From NCBI RefSeq assembly GCF_016793485.1, contig NZ_JAEULZ010000037.1, positions 1 through 64,000 of the forward strand: 64,000 nt of DNA, read 5' to 3'. Shown here piece by piece: positions 8,077-15,348 of this stretch. Numbering within the stretch: the stretch's first letter is position 1; each line of letters starts with the position of its first letter. The position numbers were made by a program, and so were the translations under genes. The notes under the pieces were generated by a model. It was given only the letters and a program-made list of their open reading frames with translations, was not told the origin of the DNA and did no database searches. The DNA comes from Mesorhizobium sp. (GTDB lineage: Bacteria; Pseudomonadota; Alphaproteobacteria; Rhizobiales; Rhizobiaceae).

Positions 8077-8724
8077 ATGACCGACCAGCCCGAGCCAGCC
8101 GAATACGCCTCGCCGCCGTGCTTCATGCATGAGTTGTCGCCCGACTTTCAGGCGGTTCCAGACCGCCCTGCCGCCTGGACCGATGTCCTGAGATGGCGGA
8201 AGGCGGAACGCAAGCGGCTGATCGATGACCGCCTGGCGCTGGCCCAGGCCGAACGCCAGAAACGCTCCGACGAGATAGCGAGACGGCTCGACCAGGCGGT
8301 CGGCAGGGTCGCGGGCCGCATCGTCGGCACCTACTGGCCTTTCCGCGGCGAGCCCGACCTGCGCAACTGGGGAATCGAGATCGTCGAGCGCGGCGGCCGC
8401 ATCGCCCTGCCCGTGGTCATCCAGAAGGGCTGGCCGCTCGAGTACCGGATCTGGACGCCGGGCGATCCGCTGGAGCGCGGCGTCTGGAACATCCTCGTGC
8501 CCTCGCGCGGACCCGCAATCCAGCCCGACATCGTGATCGCGCCGGTCGTGGGTTTCGACGAACGGAATTTCCGGCTGGGCTATGGCGGCGGCTTCTTCGA
8601 CCGCACGCTGGCCGCGATGCCGAGGAAGCCGATGACGATCGGCGTCGGCTACTCGCAAGGCCGGATCCCGACGATCTATCCGCAACCTCACGACATCGCG
8701 ATGGATGTGATCGTCACGGATTGA
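8077..8724 (+). CDS. 5-formyltetrahydrofolate cyclo-ligase family protein
   Basis: A 215-residue protein with the cyclo-ligase fold: an N-terminal helical part with [17 protein letters not shown], a central [15 protein letters not shown] block and the C-terminal signature [12 protein letters not shown], which carries the Gly-rich phosphate loop. True enzymes convert 5-formyl-THF to 5,10-methenyl-THF with ATP. The N-terminus is about 30 residues longer than in housekeeping enzymes, and many rhizobia have such second copies of unknown substrate. LysR-type regulator diverges upstream; cytochrome oxidase subunit I follows after 100 bases. Confidence 0.8.
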   Translation: MTDQPEPAEYASPPCFMHELSPDFQAVPDRPAAWTDVLRWRKAERKRLIDDRLALAQAERQKRSDEIARRLDQAVGRVAGRIVGTYWPFRGEPDLRNWGIEIVERGGRIALPVVIQKGWPLEYRIWTPGDPLERGVWNILVPSRGPAIQPDIVIAPVVGFDERNFRLGYGGGFFDRTLAAMPRKPMTIGVGYSQGRIPTIYPQPHDIAMDVIVTD

Positions 8725-8827
8725 TCTGACATGCACAGGCAAGGCCTGGTTCCCGAAATGCGGCGATTACGCCACGCGCCGCGGTCTCCCGAAACCACCG
8801 CCTTGCCCGAGAGAAAGGCAAGGCGAG

Positions 8828-10423
8828 ATGACCCAAATCGCCGACACGGAAACGGATCAAAGGCCCGGCTTTGTCGAACGCTGGGTGTTTTCGACCAACC
8901 ATAAGGACATCGGGACGCTCTATTTGATCCTGTCCATGCTGGCGGGCATACTCGGCACCGGATTGTCCGTGGCTCTGCGCATGGAACTGCAGGAGCCCGG
9001 TCTGCAATTCTTCGCCGATCCCAACATCTACAACGTGATCGTCAGCGCCCATGGCCTGGTGATGATCTTCTTCGTCATCATGCCGGCTCTCATCGGCGGC
9101 TTCGGCAACTGGTTCGTGCCGATCATGATCGGTGCGCCAGATATGGCGTTCCCGCGGATGAACAACGTTTCGTTCTGGCTGCTGGCGGCTTCGCTGATCC
9201 TGTTCGTGCTGTCCATGTTCGTTCCCGGCGCCTCCGGATCACCCGGCCATGGCGGCGGCTGGACCCTCTATCCTCCTTATTCGACCGATGGTCAGCCGGG
9301 GCCGGCCGTCGACCTCGTCATCCTGTCGATCCATCTGTCCGGCGCCTCGTCGATCCTCGGCGCCATCAACTTCATCACCACCATCTTCAACATGCGCGCG
9401 CCCGGCATGACGCTGCACAAGATGCCGCTGTTCGCCTGGTCCATGCTCGTCACCGGATTCATGCTGCTCTTGGCGCTGCCCGTACTCGCCGGCGCGATCA
9501 CCATGCTTCTCACCGACCGCAACTTCGCCACTGCCTTCTTCGCGCCCGCGGGCGGCGGCGATCCGATCCTCTACCAGCATCTGTTCTGGTTCTTCGGGCA
9601 TCCGGAGGTCTACATCATGATCCTGCCGGGCTTCGGCATCATCAGCCATGTCATCTCGACCTTCGCGAAGAAGCCGGTGTTCGGCTATCTCGGCATGGCC
9701 TATGCGATGGTGGCGATCGGCGCGATCGGCTTCGTGGTCTGGGCGCACCACATGTACACGTCGGGCATGTCGATTGACAGCCAGCGCTATTTCGCCTTCG
9801 CCTCGATGGTGATCGCGGTGCCGACCGGGGTGAAGGTCTTCTCCTGGCTGGCGACGATGTGGGGCGGCTCGATCAGCTTCCGCACGCCGATGCTCTGGGC
9901 AACGGGATTCGTGCTGCTCTTCACCATCGGCGGCGTCACGGGCGTCGTGCTCGCCAATCCGGGCGTCGATCGCCTGCTGCACGACACCTATTACGTCGTC
10001 GCGCACTTCCACTACGTGCTGTCGCTCGGCGCCGCCTTCGCCATATTCGCAGGGTTCTACTACTGGTTCCCGAAGATGACCGGCTACATGATGAGCGAGA
10101 CGCTCGGCAGGCTGCACTTCTGGCTGACGTTCATCGGCGTCAACCTGGTCTTTTTCCCGCAGCATTTCCTCGGAATGGCCGGCATGCCGCGCCGCTACGC
10201 GGACTATCCCGACGCCTTCGCGGGCTGGAACCTTGTCTCGTCGATCGGCTCCTACATCTCGGCCGCCGGTCTGATCGTCTTCTTCATCGCCGTGGCCGAG
10301 GCGTTCGCACGCAAGCGCATTGCAGGAGCCAATCCTTGGGGCGAAGGCGCCACGACACTCGAATGGACCCTCTCTTCGCCACCGCCTTTTCACCAGTTCA
10401 GCTCCCTGCCCCGAATACGCTGA
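8828..10423 (+). CDS. ctaD: aa3-type cytochrome c oxidase subunit I
   Basis: A 531-residue, twelve-helix protein. Visible ligands are H75 (HGLVMIFF, low-spin heme), H258 with E260 and Y262 (FGHPEVY, CuB site and proton gate), H307-H308 (HHMYT, CuB), K336 (K-channel) and H393/H395 (AHFHYVLS). D105 in APDMAFPR is consistent with a D-channel entry. All catalytic residues are therefore present. No subunit II, III, CtaB or CtaG gene is in the window, so this is an orphan copy that must borrow other subunits or be a paralogue. A Tim44-like gene follows after 12 bases in the same operon. Confidence 0.92.
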   Translation: MTQIADTETDQRPGFVERWVFSTNHKDIGTLYLILSMLAGILGTGLSVALRMELQEPGLQFFADPNIYNVIVSAHGLVMIFFVIMPALIGGFGNWFVPIMIGAPDMAFPRMNNVSFWLLAASLILFVLSMFVPGASGSPGHGGGWTLYPPYSTDGQPGPAVDLVILSIHLSGASSILGAINFITTIFNMRAPGMTLHKMPLFAWSMLVTGFMLLLALPVLAGAITMLLTDRNFATAFFAPAGGGDPILYQHLFWFFGHPEVYIMILPGFGIISHVISTFAKKPVFGYLGMAYAMVAIGAIGFVVWAHHMYTSGMSIDSQRYFAFASMVIAVPTGVKVFSWLATMWGGSISFRTPMLWATGFVLLFTIGGVTGVVLANPGVDRLLHDTYYVVAHFHYVLSLGAAFAIFAGFYYWFPKMTGYMMSETLGRLHFWLTFIGVNLVFFPQHFLGMAGMPRRYADYPDAFAGWNLVSSIGSYISAAGLIVFFIAVAEAFARKRIAGANPWGEGATTLEWTLSSPPPFHQFSSLPRIR

Positions 10424-10435
10424 CGGGAGGCCGCC

Positions 10436-11053
10436 ATGAGCGAGACCGCGGACGTCGCCAACAATCTGCCCGCCATCATTCTGCTCTCGTTCTGGTGGGC
10501 GTTCCTGTCGATGCTGGAGCTGCTCTCCAGGCAGGGCGACCCGACGCACCGTCCCTGCGCTGGCGGTCAGGCAGGCGCGGCGCAGGCACCCGAGGACGAA
10601 CCGGATTTTCCGGAGCTCCGCGAGGTCGAGCCGGACTTCCGCGCCTCAGCGTTTCTGCAGGGCGCATGCCGAGCCTATGAGGAGATTCTCCGCGCTTATG
10701 CCCTTTGCGATGCAAAGGCGCTGCAGGTCCTGCTGTCGGCCGAAGTGTTCCGGGCCTTCATGGACGCCTTCGAGGCGCGGTCAGCGCAAGGGGAAACGTT
10801 GGAACTGACTTTCGTCGGCATTCAGTCCGCCGCGATCGCCGGCGTCGAAGTGCGGTCGGAAGCGGTCGAGATCGCGGTGCTATTCCGCGCGCAGGTCATC
10901 CAGGCGGAACGATCCTCCGACGGCGACATCATTCGAGGCGATCCCGGAGAAGTCGCTGCCGTGGCCGACCTCTGGACATTCTCGCGCCCACGGTCGATCG
11001 GCGCGACAAGCTGGACCGTCATCGCGACCGGGGAGCCCCTCGAAACCCCGTAG
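10436..11053 (+). CDS. Tim44-like domain protein
   Basis: A 205-residue protein: one N-terminal hydrophobic helix (AIILLSFWWAFLSMLELL), an acidic linker, then a Tim44-like domain (residues about 60-200) with FLQGACRAYEEILRAYALCD, the LLSAEVFRAFMDAFEAR block and a C-terminal VADLWTFSR strand. Bacterial Tim44-like (TimA) proteins are membrane-tethered and thought to act in membrane protein assembly. GGAGG precedes the ATG and only 12 bases separate it from cytochrome oxidase subunit I, so a role in assembling that subunit is a reasonable guess, not shown. Confidence 0.75.
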   Translation: MSETADVANNLPAIILLSFWWAFLSMLELLSRQGDPTHRPCAGGQAGAAQAPEDEPDFPELREVEPDFRASAFLQGACRAYEEILRAYALCDAKALQVLLSAEVFRAFMDAFEARSAQGETLELTFVGIQSAAIAGVEVRSEAVEIAVLFRAQVIQAERSSDGDIIRGDPGEVAAVADLWTFSRPRSIGATSWTVIATGEPLETP

Positions 11054-11122
11054 TCACCGGTGCTCTTCGAGGAATTCCTTCAACACGACCGCCTGGTTGT
11101 GCTCCTCGTTTATCGCGCCGTC
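11054..11122 (-). pseudogene. DUF488 protein C-terminal fragment
   Basis: Twenty-two codons read DGAINEEHNQAVVLKEFLEE and HR before a stop. This matches the tail of DUF488 proteins; the intact one at 12454-12804 ends DEAHNHAIVLKDFLDSVC. The codon upstream is TAG and nothing further is recognisable, so only the last exon-sized piece of the gene survives, tail to tail with the Tim44-like gene. Confidence 0.5.
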
Positions 11123-11213
11123 CTAGAAAGGGCGGGTTCACATACGGGCCTGAGGCTTACCGCCTGCGCCCAGACGGTAACAGCTTTCGGGGGAGAATTC
11201 GGGATCACTTCAC

Positions 11214-11456
11214 GGCCAGACGATCATACCGACCGTCGAGGAACTGGGCATCGGTCTCGTGCCCTATAGCCCGTTGGGCCGTGGACCGTGGACCGTGCCA
11301 CTGTTCGGCACTCGAAAGCTCGAGCGTGTCGAGGAAAATGTCGGCGCGCTCGATATAGAGCTGACCTCGGGCGATCTTGAGGAGTTCGATGCGGCAGGCC
11401 TTCCCTTCAAGGGCGAACGCTACCTTGAGGCGATTCTGAAGCGGTCGGGACTCTGA
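11214..11456 (+). pseudogene. Aldo-keto reductase remnant with internal deletion
   Basis: The frame reads TVEELGIGLVPYSPLGRG (the typical AKR block around strand 6) and then jumps straight to VPLFGTRKLERVEENVGALD (the NADPH-binding 2'-phosphate loop) and the C-terminal LTSGDLEEFDAAGLP. In intact enzymes some 80-90 residues separate these blocks, and about 200 residues precede them. Both the N-terminal catalytic half and the middle are missing, so the product cannot be active. Confidence 0.75.
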
Positions 11457-11484
11457 CCTGCCTGGCTCAATCATACCGCGCACG

Positions 11485-12180
11485 TCAGAGCGCATACGTG
11501 GGGAAGTCGATGACGACACGGTGGTCCTCGATGCTGCGAACGCCGGCGATGTTCTCCGCCAGAATCCTGCACGCCCGGCGCTCGTCCTCAGAGCCCAGCG
11601 TGCCCCAGAACGACACGACGCCGTCGAGCACCTCGACGCTGGTCTCGACCGTTGTCGCCCAGGGCTGGCTTTGCAACTCTTCCAGCAACCGCGTCCGAAT
11701 GTTGGCGTCGTCCACAAGCAAGGGTTTGGCCGGTGGGATCGTCGCCAAGATCGCTTTCATCAGGTCTGACCGGCTGACAATGCCGACCACGCTGTCGCCG
11801 CGCATCACGGGAACGCGTTTGATGCGGGCGTGGTCGAACAGGTCAGCGATGGTCGCAACGGGGGTGAACTCGGTGATCGTATGGACGTTGCGGGTCATCA
11901 GGTCAGCGACACGGCGCGAGTGCGATTTCGCGTAGTCTTCGGCGAGCGAGCCGGCGTCCCTAAACAGGCCCAGCCACCACGAGCGGGCGTGTCCTTCCGT
12001 TCCGATCTCGGCCCGGTGGATGAGGTCGCCCTCGCTGACAAGGCCGACGAGGCGACCGTCCTCAACCACCGGCACGGCGCTGATGCGCTTGTCGATCATC
12101 AGCGCTGCGGCCTCCGCAACGGTACTTCCGGGAGCGATGGCGATGACCTCGCGGGTCATGACGTCCTGAGCCTGGAGCAT
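11485..12180 (-). CDS. CBS-pair and BON domain protein
   Basis: A 231-residue soluble protein. Residues about 1-60 form one CBS motif (VMTREVIAIAPGSTVAEAAA...ISAVPVVEDGRLVGLVSEGD), about 95-150 the second (LMTRNVHTITEFTPVATIAD...VPVMRGDSVVGIVSRSDL), and the C-terminus is a BON domain (IRTRLLEELQSQPW...VEVLDGVVSFWGTL). CBS pairs sense adenosyl nucleotides; BON domains bind membranes or proteins. The start at ATG 12180 is set by AAGGAGG eight bases upstream; the longer frame lacks support. It is a typical lone stress-associated gene in rhizobia. Confidence 0.85.
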   Translation of the reverse strand: MLQAQDVMTREVIAIAPGSTVAEAAALMIDKRISAVPVVEDGRLVGLVSEGDLIHRAEIGTEGHARSWWLGLFRDAGSLAEDYAKSHSRRVADLMTRNVHTITEFTPVATIADLFDHARIKRVPVMRGDSVVGIVSRSDLMKAILATIPPAKPLLVDDANIRTRLLEELQSQPWATTVETSVEVLDGVVSFWGTLGSEDERRACRILAENIAGVRSIEDHRVVIDFPTYAL

Positions 12181-12453
12181 GTCGGTACCTCCTTGTTCCA
12201 GGGACGGCCCGCAGAGGGCCGTGGCCCTTGGATCGCATCCTCGCGCCGGCACATGGCTGAATCAAACGAATATAAATGCAGTATGAATCAGCAATGCTTG
12301 CATCGAAATCACCCGGCCGGACGACGCCGCGGCGTAGTTGCACGCAGGCAGCATTTCTTTTCGTTTGTCGGGTCGCGGCGATGCTTCGATAGTCATGTGG
12401 CCGGTATGTCATCAGATCGACCGGCCGAACCGAAAGGCAGGAGGCATAGACCG

Positions 12454-12804
12454 TTGAAGCTGAACCTCAGACGCGTCTACGAGCCCGCCGCCGACGGCGA
12501 CGGCATGCGGGTGCTGGTCGATCGGTTGTGGCCGCGCGGTCTGCGCAAGCAGGAAGCGGCGGTCGATCTCTGGGCGAGGGAACTGGCGCCCAGCACCGCG
12601 CTGCGGCACTGGTTCGGGCATGATCCGGAAAAGTGGGCCGAGTTCCGGCGCCGCTACGACGCCGAATTGCGGCAGAACGGAGAGGCGGTCGGCGGTTTCC
12701 GCAAGCAGGTCGGCAACCGCGCCGCGACTCTGCTCTATGCCGCCCGTGACGAAGCCCACAACCACGCGATCGTACTCAAGGATTTTCTGGACAGCGTGTG
12801 CTGA
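12454..12804 (+). CDS. DUF488 family protein
   Basis: A 116-residue DUF488 protein: KLNLRRVYEPAADGDGMRVL, then VDRLWPRGLRK, LRHWFGHDPEKWAEF and the C-terminal DEAHNHAIVLKDFL. The TTG start at 12454 is chosen because GGCAGGAGG sits nine bases upstream and the product then has the usual family length; the ATG at 12406 would add a non-conserved 16-residue tail. Biochemical role unknown. A fragment of a second DUF488 gene lies at 11054-11122. Confidence 0.75.
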   Translation: MKLNLRRVYEPAADGDGMRVLVDRLWPRGLRKQEAAVDLWARELAPSTALRHWFGHDPEKWAEFRRRYDAELRQNGEAVGGFRKQVGNRAATLLYAARDEAHNHAIVLKDFLDSVC

Positions 12805-13124
12805 CTGCCGTCCGGATGCCGCGCCGGGGTCAGCCTTGATCGATCGCTGCGAGCATCCATGTCGCGTCGCCGCCGCTCAGTCGCCGCGAGATGGTCCACA
12901 ATTCTTAGGTGACCGTCAGCGCTAGTGCGTCCGCTCGCAGCCGACCGCCACAAGCGCGTCACGATGCTGACTGCAGCCCACGTGCATGCCCTCGGCCATC
13001 TTGCCTAAGCCATCGAGATTCATGGAACGCAGAGCTTCTTCATCAACTGAACAACTGCCGCGGTGCCGGACATAAATCCCGGTGCTTCGGAACCGCCACC
13101 TGACCGCCTCAAAGCGGATCCATT
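12805..13124. other. Intergenic stretch, nothing recognised
   Basis: No gene that I can support. A 33-residue minus-strand frame near 12920-13025 lacks a ribosome binding site and family blocks. The right side is where the rest of imuA would have been expected. Confidence 0.4.
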
Positions 13125-13367
13125 TTAGAGAGAATCGACGCGCGGGAGAGAGCCGGGGGGACCGGTCGCCGAAGGAGCAACCGCCCCGGCGGCGCCGCCC
13201 GCGACCTCATGCAGCGCCCCAAGCGCCAGCCCTCCTCCCGGCAACACCCGATCGATTTCGGGGACCCCGAAGGGCAGGACCTCGCGCCGGCGCGCAGAGC
13301 CGCCTTCGAGGCGCGCTATGCGTTCCCGAAGTTCGAACAATACGAAATGGGTCGAGGACGCGGCCAT
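13125..13367 (-). pseudogene. imuA: imuA, truncated to first 70 codons
   Basis: From ATG 13367 the frame reads MAASSTHFVLFELRERIARL, then GVPEIDRVLPGGGLALGALHEVAG, the conserved N-terminus of ImuA, the RecA-like partner of ImuB and DnaE2 in alphaproteobacterial SOS mutagenesis. After HEVAGGAAGAV the sequence becomes unrelated and stops at 13125; the Walker-type core, imuB and dnaE2 are absent from the window. The LexA box 30 bases upstream is intact. This is the stump of a lost SOS mutasome cassette. Confidence 0.75.
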
Positions 13368-13396
13368 GTCCGTCGCAGCAGGCTCCAGTTTGGTAT

Positions 13397-13411
13397 GTTC
13401 TATTTTTGTTC
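13397..13411 (-). promoter_or_regulatory. LexA (SOS) box of the imuA stump
   Basis: GTTC-N7-GTTC (GAAC-N7-GAAC on the minus strand), the alphaproteobacterial LexA operator, centred about 37 bases before imuA ATG 13367. Spacing and orientation fit SOS control. It could still drive transcription of the truncated frame, and it lies in the region shared with the divergent abiE promoter. Confidence 0.75.
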
Positions 13412-13474
13412 TCATCAGCAGAAGAGTCAATCCGACTCCTGACGGCTCCCGTCTGTCTGAAACTTGTAACATTT

Positions 13475-13524
13475 TTCGGACTTCAGACCTTGCCTATGTC
13501 CGAACTTTGTCGCATATTTCGGAC
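13475..13524 (+). promoter_or_regulatory. Operator-like repeats in front of abiEi
   Basis: TTCGGAC occurs at 13475-13481 and again at 13518-13524, ending directly before the ATG, with the inverted copy GTCCGAA at 13498-13504. AbiEi antitoxins are known to repress their own operon through inverted repeats in the promoter, so these are the likely sites. Confidence 0.6.
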
Positions 13525-14193
13525 ATGACGACAGTCGCACCCGATACCGATATTCGCTCGCGCGTGCTTGCACGGATCGAGTCCAAGCCCGAGGAGGTCT
13601 GGACCCCTGGCGACTTTGCCGACCTCGGCGGGCGTGCGGCGGTGGACAAAACTCTTCAGCGCTTGGCCGCCACCCAAGAACTGCGTCGGATCGACCGTGG
13701 CCTCTATGACCGGCCTCGGACCAATAGCCTCACCGGCCGCGCCACCGTGCCGGACTATCGGGCAGTGATCCGCGCCGTAACCCGCCGCGACAACGCGCGC
13801 GTCGTCATCGACGGCATGACCGCCGCCAACGATCTTGGGCTCACGACGGCAGTGCCGGCGCGGATCGAGGTCTTGGTCGATGCTCGGCTGAAGCCGATCA
13901 AGCTCGGCAGCCAGGAAATCCACTTCAAGTACGCTGCCCCGAGCCGCCTCTATTGGGCGGATCGGCCGGGGATGCGGGTCGTACAAGCCCTGCACTGGAT
14001 GCAGGACATGCTGAGCCAAGATAGCGAACGGAAGCGAATACAAACCACGTTGCGCCGCCTGCTTTCCGATCCCAAGCACGGCGAGGCCATCCGCGAGGAT
14101 CTGCGCGCCGGTCTCTCCGCCGTGCCGATCTGGATGCAGGAATTCCTGCGCCAACTCCTCAGCCAGAGTGGTGGACTCGAGGGCGAGCCATGA
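13525..14193 (+). CDS. abiEi: AbiEi type IV antitoxin / transcriptional repressor
   Basis: A 222-residue protein with an N-terminal winged helix (SRVLARIESKPEEVWTPGDF...VDKTLQRLAATQELRRIDRG, residues 10-60) followed by the antitoxin domain (GRATVPDYRAVIRAVTRRDN, IDGMTAANDLGL, IEVLVDARLKPIKLG). Such DUF6088/AbiEi proteins neutralise the AbiEii toxin without direct binding and autorepress the operon. The start is placed at ATG 13525; the longer in-frame extension would run through the operator repeats. The toxin gene overlaps by four bases (ATGA). Confidence 0.85.
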   Translation: MTTVAPDTDIRSRVLARIESKPEEVWTPGDFADLGGRAAVDKTLQRLAATQELRRIDRGLYDRPRTNSLTGRATVPDYRAVIRAVTRRDNARVVIDGMTAANDLGLTTAVPARIEVLVDARLKPIKLGSQEIHFKYAAPSRLYWADRPGMRVVQALHWMQDMLSQDSERKRIQTTLRRLLSDPKHGEAIREDLRAGLSAVPIWMQEFLRQLLSQSGGLEGEP

Positions 14194-15233
14194 GCACCGA
14201 AGCCTATCGCCAAATCATTGCAGCACCGCCACGCGACCGGCTTGATCTCTTCCTCGCCACGGCCAACCGCATCGGTGCTCCGGTGGGCAATGTCGAAAAA
14301 GACTTCTGGGTCTGCTGGACACTCAACTCGCTCTATCACGAGCGGCCTGCGGGAGAGCCGCGGCTGTTGTTCAAGGGCGGCACGTCGCTGTCGAAAGGCT
14401 ATGATCTTATCAAGCGATTTTCCGAGGACATCGACGTCACCGTATTCCGCGATGACCTCGAAGAGCCAGCCTCGGTCGAGGAGCTCGAAGCGCTGTCGAA
14501 CAAGAAGCGCCGCGCCAAACTCGACGCCATCCGGGATGCGTGCGGGACCTACATCACAGGCCCTCTGCGAGAATTCCTCGCGGCTCAACTGGCGGACGTG
14601 ACCAACGGGACCGGCCGCGTCGAAATCGATGAAGCCGATCACGACGGGCAAACGCTGCTGCTCTGGTACCCGGAGGTGGAACCACGTGACGGGGCGTATG
14701 TTCGACCGGCGATACGTCTCGAATCCGGCGCGAAATCGGCGCTCGATCCGAACGGGCCGCTGACGATTACACCCTATGTGGCCGAGGAAGCACCGGGCAT
14801 CGACCTCGCCGTGCCGGACGTGACCACGATCGAGGCGACACGAACCTTCTGGGACAAGGTGGTGATCGCCCACGGATTGCGCCGCTGGTATGAGCGGCGG
14901 GGCGAACTGCGGCAAGAAGGTCAACGCGTGTCACGGCACTATTACGACCTGCATTGTCTCATGCAGTCGGAAACCGGCAAGGCGGCGCTCGCCGACCTCG
15001 AGCTCGGGGCCGATTGCGTGCGTCACGCGCGCATGTTTTTCGACCGCCCCGACTATGACTTGGCTTCGGCAGCGACAGGGAGCTTCGCGATCGAGCCGGC
15101 GCCCAAGATGGTCGATGCGCTCGCGCGCGACTACGCCAATACGACCGCCATGATCTTCGGCGCGGCCCCAAGCTTCGACGACATTCTCGCATCGGCACGA
15201 CAGATTGAGCGGGAACTCAACAACCGCGCCTAG
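14190..15233 (+). CDS. abiEii: AbiEii nucleotidyltransferase toxin
   Basis: A 347-residue DUF1814-type nucleotidyltransferase. The signature FKGGTSLSKGYDLIKRFSED (residues 61-80) followed by ID contains the GGTSLSK motif and the catalytic acidic pair; a late TTIEATRTFWDKVVIAHGLR block matches the family's second motif. AbiEii toxins transfer nucleotides to cellular RNA (tRNA in studied cases) and cause growth arrest, serving as abortive infection or plasmid-maintenance modules. Overlaps abiEi by ATGA. Full length, no damage seen. Confidence 0.88.
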   Translation: MSTEAYRQIIAAPPRDRLDLFLATANRIGAPVGNVEKDFWVCWTLNSLYHERPAGEPRLLFKGGTSLSKGYDLIKRFSEDIDVTVFRDDLEEPASVEELEALSNKKRRAKLDAIRDACGTYITGPLREFLAAQLADVTNGTGRVEIDEADHDGQTLLLWYPEVEPRDGAYVRPAIRLESGAKSALDPNGPLTITPYVAEEAPGIDLAVPDVTTIEATRTFWDKVVIAHGLRRWYERRGELRQEGQRVSRHYYDLHCLMQSETGKAALADLELGADCVRHARMFFDRPDYDLASAATGSFAIEPAPKMVDALARDYANTTAMIFGAAPSFDDILASARQIERELNNRA

Positions 15234-15348
15234 TGCACGCGCCATGGCCGGTCCCCACAGTTCATGACGTTTCTATCGGCATTCCGGCGGTCTGCTGCCC
15301 GCCGGGTAATCTGGCGGCTGTCTTCGACATAACGCTCGCGAGCCCTGA

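Noticed and set aside
9239-10549. 436-residue minus-strand frame across cytochrome oxidase subunit I
   Set aside because: Charged, repeat-like translation caused by GC-rich third positions of the oxidase gene.
12920-13025. 33-residue minus-strand frame before imuA
   Set aside because: No ribosome binding site, no recognised block, and no conservation that can be judged here.
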